Below are positions 56,430-64,000 of a DNA stretch of 64,000 nt, piece by piece; position 1 is the stretch's first letter; each line of letters begins with the position of its first letter. The position numbers and the translations under genes were made by a program. The stretch comes from Acinetobacter sp. HY1485. Lineage in GTDB: Bacteria; Pseudomonadota; Gammaproteobacteria; Pseudomonadales; Moraxellaceae. The notes under the pieces were generated by a model. That model saw only the letters and a program-made list of their open reading frames with translations, made no database searches and was not told the origin of the DNA. The stretch is from contig NZ_JANKZG010000002.1 of the NCBI RefSeq assembly GCF_027568475.1, positions 248,001-312,000 on the forward strand, read 5' to 3'.

Positions 56430-56905
56430 AGGTTAATCCTATATCAATCAGCAAATCACACATCTGATCAAGATTATAAATCAAACCTCATTTTCTTGAA
56501 TATAAAATTGTAACCTTTCACATCAATTATGCATAAAATAACAAGCATTTAGTTATCTTAAGGAACACATCACTTCTAATATTGCTCAATCAAAAAATAA
56601 GACGTAAACATCAATTAAAATAAAAAATTAATTTCAATGAGAGAAAGAAAATTTTATTGGCATATGTATTGGTCTATAAGTAAACCAAATCAAAATTTAA
56701 CGTCATTTCTTATCTATTATTTAAGTTGCTGTATATTTAGAAAATAATATTTATGTGCACTCTATTTCACTTAAAGTACAAAATTACCTAACCTCAGTCT
56801 TATTTATGATTTTATTTTAAAATAAAGACCTTAAGCAGATTTTATTGAATTTAAATGCTTAAGATCACATCTAAAATTAGATTTTAAATAGGATGAGAGT
56901 GACCT
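56430..56905. other. AT-rich stretch without a gene
   Basis: About 475 very AT-rich bases lie between waaA and glpQ. No open frame with family features is visible. An 8-bp inverted repeat CTTAAGCA/TGCTTAAG lies at 56830-56863, near the glpQ end. The waaA promoter must be in the left part. A small RNA cannot be excluded. Confidence 0.45.
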
Positions 56906-57994
56906 TTATGATGCCTGAAAAGCCTTTACAGCCTTACGCCCAATTTTTGGATCATCCGTAAAAAATCCATCAATTCCTAGCTGTAAATAACGCTGTATTT
57001 CTTTAAGCGATCCTGCTTCACAACGTTGCGATGGTTGCTGACTACACTGATCTGTTTGGGGTAAAAAATTATTTTCAGGTCTAAACGTATAAGGATGAAT
57101 TTTTAAGCCAACTTGATGCGCATCATGTACAAACGAGTTATTACTGCGGATATAGGTTTTATAAGGTCCAACCCCATCGGCATACTGTTTCACTTGTTTA
57201 AGACCTTGAGCCGTTGCCATATCTGCATAGGTCGTTTTTTGCCCTTGTACAACGGTATCAGCAGGTTGCATATTAGGCTCATCATATAATTGGATGAGTA
57301 ACACATGCGCTAAGCCATATTGTTTAATTTTTTGACGCATATATTTTAAATTACTTACCTCAAAAGACTGTAAGTAGATGGGTGCAATTTTTTGGCTATA
57401 TTGATGCTGTGATAAGGTCTTAAGTAAACGATCTTCAAGCGCTAAATGCTGTTGCTGAAAATAGGTTGGATGCTTAGTTTCAATGTATAGTCCAACAACT
57501 TTACCTGTTTTTTTATAATTTGCTTCGGCTAAATCAATAATTTGATCAAGCGTTGGCACTGCATATTGATCATTATATTGTGTATTTTGCGGGCGAATTT
57601 TTGGAATACGCTCTCGGGCTTTTACTTGTTGTAACTCCTTAAAGGTTAAGTCTTCGGTAAACCATCCTTGTATCGTTTTACCATCAATTACTTTCGTGGT
57701 TTGCTTATCTTTAAATTGTAGCAAGGTACTAATATTAGTTGTTCCACCAATTTCGTTTTCATGCCGTGCCACTAAAACACCGTCTTTGGTTGCCACTAAA
57801 TCAGGTTCTATAAAATCTGCCCCATCGTCCATGGCTTGTTGATAAGAGGCTAACGTGTGCTCAGGACGCAGTGCGCTTGCTCCGCGATGCCCAATCACAA
57901 TAATATTTTTATTTAACTCTGCATGTGCCGAAAAACCCAAACATGCCACTAATGATGTCATGCCTAAACATGCCCCCATTTTTTTAATCATCAT
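56906..57994 (-). CDS. glpQ: Glycerophosphodiester phosphodiesterase GlpQ
   Basis: This periplasmic enzyme hydrolyses glycerophosphodiesters to glycerol-3-phosphate and an alcohol. Start is at ATG 57994, in an ATG-ATG pair after GAGGG; a longer frame begins ten codons upstream. The protein has a signal peptide (MMIKKMGACLGMTSLVACLGFSAHA). The GDPD motifs are VIGHRGASALRPEHTL near 33-48 and FIEPDLVATKDGVLVARHE near 65-83. The C-terminal half holds IDGFFTDDPKIG. Length about 362 is normal for GlpQ. Confidence 0.92.
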   Translation of the reverse strand: MMIKKMGACLGMTSLVACLGFSAHAELNKNIIVIGHRGASALRPEHTLASYQQAMDDGADFIEPDLVATKDGVLVARHENEIGGTTNISTLLQFKDKQTTKVIDGKTIQGWFTEDLTFKELQQVKARERIPKIRPQNTQYNDQYAVPTLDQIIDLAEANYKKTGKVVGLYIETKHPTYFQQQHLALEDRLLKTLSQHQYSQKIAPIYLQSFEVSNLKYMRQKIKQYGLAHVLLIQLYDEPNMQPADTVVQGQKTTYADMATAQGLKQVKQYADGVGPYKTYIRSNNSFVHDAHQVGLKIHPYTFRPENNFLPQTDQCSQQPSQRCEAGSLKEIQRYLQLGIDGFFTDDPKIGRKAVKAFQAS

Positions 57995-58059
57995 CAACCC
58001 TCGCTTATTTTTATGATGCTTCAATGTAGCGTAGGTTTTTGACGGTTCTATGAAAAAAA

Positions 58060-58073
58060 CCCTCTGTTGAGGG
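58060..58073 (-). terminator. Terminator after nemA-like gene
   Basis: The stem CCCTC/GAGGG with a TGTT loop is followed on the minus strand by seven T, eight bases past the stop of the OYE gene. Confidence 0.85.
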
Positions 58074-58080
58074 CTTAATT

Positions 58081-59145
58081 TTACTTTTGAAGAGCAGGAT
58101 AATCGGTATAACCTTTCTCCAAATCATCGGTCAGTGCATAGAACGTGCTTGGGTCTGGTTCGTTCCAAGGTAAGTTGTTCTCTAAACGATATAATAAATC
58201 TGGATTAGCAATAAATGCTTTACCAAAGGCAACTGCATCTGCTTTGTTTTCTGCCAATAGTGTTTTTGCTGACTCAGTGGTTAGACCTTCATTAGCAATC
58301 CACGCACCATTAAATTTTTCACGTAGTTGGGGGCTAATGCTGTCTTCAGCTTTGTATTCACGTACAAATACAAATGCAACATCACGTTTACTCAGTTGCT
58401 CCATCACATAACCAAACGTTTCTAATGGATTAGCATCGCCCATATCTTCAGCATCACCACGCGGTGATAAATGTACACCTACACGCCCTGCACCCCAAAT
58501 GGCAATAAATTCATCTACCACTTCAAGCAATAAACGCGCACGATTTTCTACTGAACCACCATACTCGTCATCACGCACATTGGTTGTACTTTGTAAAAAC
58601 TCATCAATAAGATAACCATTTGCAGCATGTAGTTCTACACCGTCAAAACCTGCCTCTTTAGCAAGTTGTGCAGATGTTTTATATTGCTCAATAATTGTTT
58701 TAATTTCTTCTAATGTTAAAGCATGCGGTGTCGTATATGCACGTTGTGGACGTAAAATTTTGACGTGTCCTTGAGGTGCAATCGCACTGGGTGCAACAGG
58801 TAAGTCGCCATCTAAAAGTTCAGGGTCAGACACACGTCCCACATGCCAAAGCTGTGCCACAATTTTAGTATTTTGTGCATGCACCGCATCAATAATTTTT
58901 GTCCATGCTTGTGCTTGAGTTTTGTTCCAAAGCCCAGGCGTATTGGCATAACCTACAGCTTTAGGGCTAATCACCGTCGCTTCTGTTAAAATTAAGCCTG
59001 CATTGGCACGTTGTTGGTAATATTTCACCATTAAATCGGTTGGGACACGTTCAGGATTACTGCGTGCACGGGTAAGTGGTGCCATTACCAAACGGTTTTT
59101 TAATTGTAGATCACCTATTGTTAAAGGTGTGTTGAGCTCAGCCAT
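58081..59145 (-). CDS. nemA: Old yellow enzyme-type ene-reductase, NemA-like
   Basis: This FMN-dependent ene-reductase reduces activated C=C bonds in electrophiles such as N-ethylmaleimide, and some nitro compounds, using NAD(P)H. The 354 residues have the OYE layout: NRLVMAPLTRARSNPERVPT near 17-36, VELHAANGYLIDEFLQ near 173-188 with the substrate-binding His and Asn, and DEYGGSVENRARLLLE near 194-209. It follows an ArsR-type repressor gene by about 30 bases on the same strand, as in regulated electrophile-detoxification operons. Confidence 0.93.
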   Translation of the reverse strand: MAELNTPLTIGDLQLKNRLVMAPLTRARSNPERVPTDLMVKYYQQRANAGLILTEATVISPKAVGYANTPGLWNKTQAQAWTKIIDAVHAQNTKIVAQLWHVGRVSDPELLDGDLPVAPSAIAPQGHVKILRPQRAYTTPHALTLEEIKTIIEQYKTSAQLAKEAGFDGVELHAANGYLIDEFLQSTTNVRDDEYGGSVENRARLLLEVVDEFIAIWGAGRVGVHLSPRGDAEDMGDANPLETFGYVMEQLSKRDVAFVFVREYKAEDSISPQLREKFNGAWIANEGLTTESAKTLLAENKADAVAFGKAFIANPDLLYRLENNLPWNEPDPSTFYALTDDLEKGYTDYPALQK

Positions 59146-59174
59146 ATTCCCTCACTTACACCCTGCACAAATGG

Positions 59175-59480
59175 CTAGAGTGTTGTTTGTAAATGTTGTA
59201 TGTACTGCTGAATGAGTGCTTCATTTCTTGAAAAGTAAGACCATTGTCCGTACTTTTGCGCGCTGATTAAACCTGCGTTTTGTAACACAGACAAATGGTT
59301 AGACATGGTGGATTGTGCCACTTTTCCAAGTCGCTCAATCTGTCCTGCACAAACCCCTCGCCGAAAGCCATCTGCACATTGTTCTGCATCAAAATATTGC
59401 TCGGGGTGTTTAATCCATTGCAAAATTTGACGGCGTAACGGATTGGCTAACGCTTTACTAATTACGTCAATATTCATCAT
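59175..59480 (-). CDS. ArsR-family repressor upstream of nemA
   Basis: The 101-residue protein is an ArsR-type winged helix-turn-helix regulator. The recognition region is KVAQSTMSNHLSVLQNAGLI near 53-72, preceded by ALANPLRRQIL near 10-20. Two cysteines, C35 and C44, could sense electrophiles or metal. It lies upstream of the ene-reductase gene on the same strand and is likely its repressor, like NemR for NemA but from another family. A palindrome overlapping its promoter is described at 59551. Confidence 0.9.
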   Translation of the reverse strand: MMNIDVISKALANPLRRQILQWIKHPEQYFDAEQCADGFRRGVCAGQIERLGKVAQSTMSNHLSVLQNAGLISAQKYGQWSYFSRNEALIQQYIQHLQTTL

Positions 59481-59534
59481 TTTGATACATCAGTGAGTCA
59501 GAAGCAGCACAGCAATCATCATCAATACAAAATC

Positions 59535-59599
59535 ATTATATCTAAAATTTACGATATTAATATCGTTTTTTGTCAATATTTGTATCGTATATTTACGAT
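59535..59599 (-). promoter_or_regulatory. arsR-nemA promoter with two operator-like palindromes
   Basis: On the minus strand a perfect -10 hexamer TATAAT lies at 59540-59535. A perfect 16-bp palindrome ACGATATTAATATCGT at 59551-59566 covers its -35 region. A second dyad ATCGTA-TATT-TACGAT follows at 59584-59599. Both use the half-site ATCGT/ACGAT. The position, 71-119 bases upstream of arsR, suits an autoregulated repressor. Confidence 0.55.
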
Positions 59600-59620
59600 T
59601 TACTGTGCTTCTTTAAAAAT

Positions 59621-60716
59621 TTACAGCCCTTGTTTTAAACTTGCCTCAATAAATTTATCAAGATCGCCATCTAAAACAGCGCCCGTATTTGAATTTTCTA
59701 CGCCTGTACGTAAGTCTTTGATACGTGAGTCATCAAGTACATAAGAACGAATTTGACTCCCCCAACCAATATCAGATTTACTCTCTTCTAAGGCTTGTGC
59801 AGCTTCATTACGCTTGTTCATTTCAAGCTCGTACAATTTTGCACGTAACTGTTTCCACGCGTGGTCACGGTTGGCATGTTGCGAACGTTGGTTTTGACAT
59901 GCCACCACAATACCTGTTGGCGCGTGAGTTAAACGTACCGCAGAGTCAGTTTTGTTGATGTGCTGACCACCTGCACCCGAGGCACGGTAAGTATCTGTAC
60001 GCACATCAGCAGGGTTAATTTCAATTTCAATATTGTCATCAACTTCAGGCGATACAAACACAGCACTAAATGAAGTATGACGGCGGTTACCGCTGTCAAA
60101 TGGCGATTTACGTACTAAACGATGCACGCCTGTTTCGGTACGCAACCAACCAAAGGCATACTCACCTTCTACACGAATGGTTGCAGATTTAATGCCTGCC
60201 ACATCACCGTCTGAAACTTCCATCAGTTCTGCTTTAAACCCATGACGCTCAATCCAACGCATATACATACGTAATAGCATTGATGCCCAATCTTGTGCTT
60301 CTGTACCACCAGAACCTGCTTGTACTTCTACATAGCATGGGTTTGGATCCATCGGGTTACTAAACATACGACGGAACTCAAGTTTAGCAAGTGCTTCTTC
60401 TGCACTGTCTAACTCGGCTTCTACATCGCTCAGTAAGCTTTCATCTTCTACTTCTACCGCCAAATCAAGCATCGCTTTGGCATCTTCAATTTGTTCTGCA
60501 AGGTTGTCTAACACGTTCAGAACGTTTTCTAAATCACCCTTTTCTTTGGCCATTGCCTGTGCGCGCTTTTGGTCGTTCCAAATCGCAGGATCTTCTAATT
60601 CACGTAGAACTTCTTCTAAACGCTCTTTTTTAAGATCGTAGTCAAAGATACCCCCGTAGTGTTTGACCACGGTCTGTTAGATCTTTAAGCTTATTTAAAT
60701 ACGGATTAATTTCCAC
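59621..60716 (-). CDS. prfB: Peptide chain release factor 2 (programmed +1 frameshift)
   Basis: RF2 recognises UAA and UGA and triggers peptide release through GGQ ([12 protein letters not shown] in the C-terminal half) with the SPF recognition motif in KSPFDSG. The gene is read in two parts. The first 24 codons run from GTG 60716 ([11 protein letters not shown]...TLRGYL) to an in-frame TGA at 60644-60642. A +1 shift on CTT-TGA-C then joins to [12 protein letters not shown]. The SD-like GGGGG three bases upstream of the slippery CTT is present. The frame from ATG 60670 alone would miss the start. Total about 365 residues. Confidence 0.96.
60642..60659 (-). promoter_or_regulatory. prfB: prfB programmed +1 frameshift site
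   Basis: On the minus strand the sequence reads CGGGGG-TAT-CTT-TGA-C. The internal Shine-Dalgarno-like GGGGG, the slippery CTT and the UGA stop are the classical RF2 autoregulation element: low RF2 favours the shift. Confidence 0.95.
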
Positions 60717-61133
60717 GTAAATTTCTCACTACACAGGTAAAAACTAGTACTTATTTTATCATAAATCGAAAATTTAGGATTTAGGATTTAGGATTTAGGA
60801 TTTAGGATTTAGGATTTAGGATTTAGGATTTAGGATTTAGGATTTAGGATTTAGGATTTAGGATTTAGGATTTAGGATTTAGGATTTAGGATTTAGGATT
60901 TAGGATGCAATAAAATATTAAAGTAAAATTAAATTTTTAAAAAAGATACAAATAAATGACACTATTAATAAAACATAACATTATATATTTACCATAAATA
61001 ACAATAACTTAAACTCAAAAAACCAACTTATTTATTCAAGATTACACACACAATATTGACCAAAAAGAAAAACGCTCTAAACTCAAACTTGTAACAAAAA
61101 ATGTAAATTACTTTCTTTTGGAGGAGAGTAACC
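60717..61133. promoter_or_regulatory. Divergent prfB / porin regulatory region with tandem array
   Basis: About 417 bases between the prfB start and the porin start. They hold a perfect heptamer array (60772-60904) and an AT-rich tail of about 230 bases before the porin. A TATGAT -10-like hexamer for prfB lies immediately left of the array on the minus strand. The porin has a strong GGAGGAG ribosome binding site at 61121-61127. Confidence 0.5.
60772..60906. repeat. Perfect tandem repeat of 7-bp unit ATTTAGG, 19 copies
   Basis: Nineteen uninterrupted copies of ATTTAGG fill 60772-60904, with two further bases of the next unit to 60906. It begins 56 bases upstream of the prfB start codon and ends 227 bases before the porin start. 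No copy shows a substitution. Confidence 0.97.
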
Positions 61134-61907
61134 ATGAAAAAAACTTTACTTGCTACAGCACTTTTTGCAGGTCTTGCAATTACAGGTACAGCGAATGCGT
61201 ACCAAACCGAAGTAGGCGGCTCATACAGTTACCTAGATCCAGATCACGGTGATGGTGTAAGTCAGTTTGGTGTCAATGGTACTTACTACTTCAATCCTGT
61301 ACAAACACGTAATGCACCGCTTGCAGAAGCAGCATTTTTAGACCGTGCCAGCAATGTAAATGCACAAGCCAACTACGGTCATAACAATGGCGTAAAAAAT
61401 TCAACTTACGGTATTGGCGGTGAATATTACGTTCCAAATTCTGACTTCTATTTGGGTGGTAATGTTGCTCGTAACGAGATTAAACTTGACCACTCAAGTG
61501 CAGAGAAAAAAACCACGCTTTATAGTGCAGAAGTAGGTTATTTACCTGCACCAGGGTTATTGGTTGCAGTGGGTGCACAAGGTTATGACACTAAAAATGG
61601 TGATGACGGTGTAGACCCTACCTTACGTGCAAAATATGTAACACAAGTCGGACAGCACGATGTGAACTTAGAAGCACGTGGTGTGTTTGGTAGCGATAAC
61701 AACAAACAATACTATGTAGGTGGTGACTACTACATCGACAAAACATTAAGTGTTGGTGCAGATTACACAAAAGACAAATCTATTGATCAAAATCAATGGG
61801 GCTTAACTGCGAAGAAATTCTTTAATGAAAATCTAAGCGTGGATGGTCGTCTTGGTTTTGGTGATGATTACAACACCTATACTGTTGGTGCATCTTACCG
61901 CTTCTAA
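61134..61907 (+). CDS. Omp33-36-like putative porin
   Basis: The 257-residue protein has a signal peptide (MKKTLLATALFAGLAITGTANA), a beta-strand-rich barrel pattern and a C-terminal phenylalanine (TVGASYRF). The block APLAEAAFLDRASNVNAQ near 61-78 is shared with A. baumannii Omp33-36, a water and carbapenem-associated porin. The gene has a strong GGAGGAG ribosome binding site and a terminator. It is divergent from prfB across the heptamer array. Confidence 0.88.
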   Translation: MKKTLLATALFAGLAITGTANAYQTEVGGSYSYLDPDHGDGVSQFGVNGTYYFNPVQTRNAPLAEAAFLDRASNVNAQANYGHNNGVKNSTYGIGGEYYVPNSDFYLGGNVARNEIKLDHSSAEKKTTLYSAEVGYLPAPGLLVAVGAQGYDTKNGDDGVDPTLRAKYVTQVGQHDVNLEARGVFGSDNNKQYYVGGDYYIDKTLSVGADYTKDKSIDQNQWGLTAKKFFNENLSVDGRLGFGDDYNTYTVGASYRF

Positions 61908-61920
61908 TGGTATAAAACTA

Positions 61921-61946
61921 AAAAGCACGCTTCAGGGCGTGCTTTT
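61921..61946 (+). terminator. Terminator after porin gene
   Basis: The 10-bp stem AAAAGCACGC/GCGTGCTTTT with a TTCAGG loop is followed by T. It lies 14 bases past the porin stop. Confidence 0.92.
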
Positions 61947-62700
61947 TTAATACAAAATATCTTCAAATGCCTATACTTGCTGTTTTTTATTTCAGGGTCT
62001 TGCTCAGCACATATTTTTGATTTTCTTAGTAAACGCATTAGGCAATTTCATAACCTTAATAAAGCATTATCAAAATCTTTTAAAGTATTTACTTTGCTAT
62101 TAAATATACCATCCCATCTTGGTACATTTCATATAATATAAATATAAAATTTAATATTAAGCCCAACTTCATTTTTAAAATGGCTGTTTGAATATCTTGC
62201 TTCGAAGTTTGGTCAAAACAAGAAATAACCTGCAACCTCATTAACCGTATCTAGCACCGTTCTCGACTTGACAATGGTCTAATTCAGCTTGAGGTAAATA
62301 AGGCTTAAAAATATGAATATCGCGTAATATACCAAGCCCCATAATATAAATATATTAATTAAAATACTAATGATTCTCTCTTAGTACATTTGATTATTGT
62401 TTTATTTCGCGCTTCTTGCTCATAAACATAAAAAAGAAAATAACGCAGCAAATTAGGTTTTAGAAAAATCGTCATAGCCTTTTACTATACAATATCCGTT
62501 AACTAATAATATGTACTTAACTTTATTTGAAGTAAGCAATATTTAACCCACCGATTCAATTCTACTAAATCCCCTACCTAGCCTGTTCTATTTAAATTTT
62601 TGCTCAATTCAATTTTCGGTTTAAAAATCACTCCAATAGTTTCAATATTTTTAACGCTGATCTGTAGGCTTTTAAGCTAATACTCCCAAAACCATCAAAC
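61947..62700. other. Gene-poor 750-bp stretch, possibly decayed sequence
   Basis: No open frame of note is present on either strand. Minus-strand reading gives short protein-like pieces broken by stops and shifts, for example SRTVLDTVNEVAGYF and KLPNAFTKKIKNMC in the middle part, suggestive of a decayed gene but too weak to name. The region is AT-rich. Confidence 0.4.
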
Positions 62701-64000
62701 TCATATCACCGCCATTAAATAAACAATATGCAGTTGCAGACGAGTCACGCCATTAAAAGAATTTTTATCTAATTGATATACAAGGCGTATTCTTTTGGAT
62801 GTTTCATCAAATGAAAATCGATCCTTTGCATTAAAACCAATCGCATCAATGATCTGCCCACTTTGGCATTTTAAACTCAGTTTTAAATGTTTTTCTTTCA
62901 ACCATCTAAAATTTAAAACGTCAAAAACACCCTCAAACACAGGATACGGAAATTTTTGTCCCCATGGTCCCAAAGCATCAATTTTTTCAACAGTGGTTAA
63001 GTTCAATGCTTCAGCGGGTAACATACCATCTGTCCATAACACTTCCTCTAAGATGCTTGCATCTACTTGGGCAATACACTGTTCAAAAGCAGTTTTGAAA
63101 GCTTCAAAGTCCACTTTTTTGATGGTTAATCCTGCTGCTGCTGCATGACCACCAAAAAACCGAATAAGATGTGGATATTCTTCTGCCACTTTTTCGATCA
63201 TATCGCGTACATGGATACCCTCAATAGAGCGTGCAGAACCTTTAATATGAATACCATCTGCATCAGGTGCAAATACAATACTTGGGCGATGAAACTGTTC
63301 TTTTAAACGCCCTGCCACAATACCAATCACCCCTTGGTGCCAATGTTCTTCAAATAATACAATGGCAGATTTTGGTGTATCTAAATGAATGTTTTGTAAA
63401 ATCTGTAAGGCTTCATCTTTAATTTCACCCTCAACAGTACGGCGTTCTAAATTTAAACGCTGTAATTGCTGTGCGAGTGGATATGCTTCTTCAAAAGTAG
63501 ATGCAAGTAAACATTCAATACCCACATCCATGGTTTCCATACGCCCTGCGGCATTCAGGCGTGGTCCAAGTACAAAACCAAAATCTTGCGCTGTGGCATG
63601 TTGTACTGATTTTCCTGCAACATCAAACAATGCCAAAATTCCTGCTCGACATTGATGCTGTTGAATACGTTTGAGTCCTGCATCAATTAAAATTCGGTTG
63701 TTATAATCTAACGCAGCAACATCGGCATATGTACCTAATGCCACTAAATCTAAATACTGCCCCATATTACAAGTGGTTTTGCCTTGCTTTTTACGTTGTG
63801 TAGCAAGATGTGCCAAGATATAAAAAGCCACGCCTACACCTGCAAGTGCTTTACTCTCAAATGGACAACCCAACTGATTAGGATTCACCACCGCATCCGC
63901 TTCAGGTGCAGATTTTGTCGTCAGGTGATGGTCGGTAACAATGACTTTCATGCCATGCAATTTGGCTTGTTCTACACCTGTATGGCTTGAAATACCGTTA
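62701..64000 (-). CDS. recJ: Single-stranded-DNA exonuclease RecJ (5' end beyond window)
   Basis: RecJ degrades single-stranded DNA 5' to 3' in recombination and mismatch repair. The frame continues to the window edge, with DNGISSHTGVEQAKLHG before the DHH motif VTDHHLTT, so the first 130 or so residues lie outside. Later motifs include the DHHA1 region IHIKGSARS and RFFGGHAAAAGLTIKK. The C-terminal OB-like domain ends in HIVYLMAVI. The gene is on the minus strand, preceded on its 3' side by a gene-poor stretch. Confidence 0.93.
   Translation of the reverse strand, partial: NGISSHTGVEQAKLHGMKVIVTDHHLTTKSAPEADAVVNPNQLGCPFESKALAGVGVAFYILAHLATQRKKQGKTTCNMGQYLDLVALGTYADVAALDYNNRILIDAGLKRIQQHQCRAGILALFDVAGKSVQHATAQDFGFVLGPRLNAAGRMETMDVGIECLLASTFEEAYPLAQQLQRLNLERRTVEGEIKDEALQILQNIHLDTPKSAIVLFEEHWHQGVIGIVAGRLKEQFHRPSIVFAPDADGIHIKGSARSIEGIHVRDMIEKVAEEYPHLIRFFGGHAAAAGLTIKKVDFEAFKTAFEQCIAQVDASILEEVLWTDGMLPAEALNLTTVEKIDALGPWGQKFPYPVFEGVFDVLNFRWLKEKHLKLSLKCQSGQIIDAIGFNAKDRFSFDETSKRIRLVYQLDKNSFNGVTRLQLHIVYLMAVI

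Noticed and set aside
56830..56863. Inverted repeat CTTAAGCA/TGCTTAAG as glpQ terminator
   Set aside because: The arms are short, the loop is 18 bases and no T tract follows on the minus strand.
59481..59620. Terminator between prfB and arsR
   Set aside because: The dyads there have no T tract and overlap a good -10 sequence, so an operator role is preferred.
60641..60670. prfB starting at ATG 60670
   Set aside because: The 24 codons upstream of the TGA match the RF2 N-terminus and the classical frameshift signal is present, so the real start is GTG 60716.
60772..60906. CRISPR array or telomere-like end
   Set aside because: There are no spacers, the unit is only 7 bp, and both sides continue into normal chromosomal genes.

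Overview
This 64 kb window is a chromosomal segment of a low-GC gammaproteobacterium. It is almost certainly an Acinetobacter (Moraxellaceae). The evidence is a close relative of the A. baylyi fatty acyl-CoA reductase Acr1, an OccAB1/OprD-type porin, an Omp33-36-type porin, a TorF-type porin, an Acinetobacter-style nrdR-ribD-(adenine methylase)-ribE operon and a comM gene of the kind targeted by AbaR islands. No rRNA, tRNA, CRISPR array, insertion sequence or prophage was seen. Most genes are core housekeeping genes in ordinary operons, separated by clear rho-independent terminators.

Layout. 0-12 kb: an MHS-type MFS transporter; an AT-rich OafA-like acyltransferase that appears inserted between it and the LPS-export genes lptG/lptF; pepA-holC plus a coiled-coil gene; and putA. 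12-20 kb: a divergent SDR/LysR pair, the nrdR-ribD-methylase-ribE operon, and glnK-amtB. 20-29 kb: ubiK, an intact comM, a secreted NlpE/DUF4377-like protein, ettA, acr1, a frameshifted membrane-protein gene and tex. 28-34 kb: TorF and OprD porins, ppa, a MAPEG protein, a DinB-family pseudogene and a PepSY membrane protein. 34-45 kb: fadD, parC, two MFS carriers (one NiaP-like), a UPF0126 membrane protein, a YchJ-like protein, a TerC-CBS protein and a LOG-family protein. 45-56 kb: a solitary HNH endonuclease, guaA, a very large SSS-domain hybrid histidine kinase facing its LuxR-type response regulator, an MscS channel, an unrecognised 446-aa protein, rsmE and waaA. 56-64 kb: glpQ, an arsR-nemA pair, prfB with its programmed frameshift, a perfect 7-bp tandem repeat (19 copies), an Omp33-36-like porin, a gene-poor 750-bp stretch, and recJ running off the end.

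Themes. Several genes serve the envelope: LptF/G, WaaA, the O-acyltransferase, four outer-membrane porins and MscS. Others serve carbon use: proline through PutA, fatty acids through FadD and Acr1, glycerophosphodiesters through GlpQ, and probably acetate through a CrbS/CrbR-like two-component pair. A recurring pattern is a single AT-rich accessory gene placed next to the terminator or end of a core operon: the acyltransferase, the frameshifted membrane protein, the HNH nuclease and the 446-aa orphan. No multi-gene novel system is evident. The items most worth following up are the heptamer tandem array between prfB and the porin gene, the acyltransferase flanked by a duplicated lptG tail, the frameshift at a 7-T tract, and the two unexplained accessory genes.
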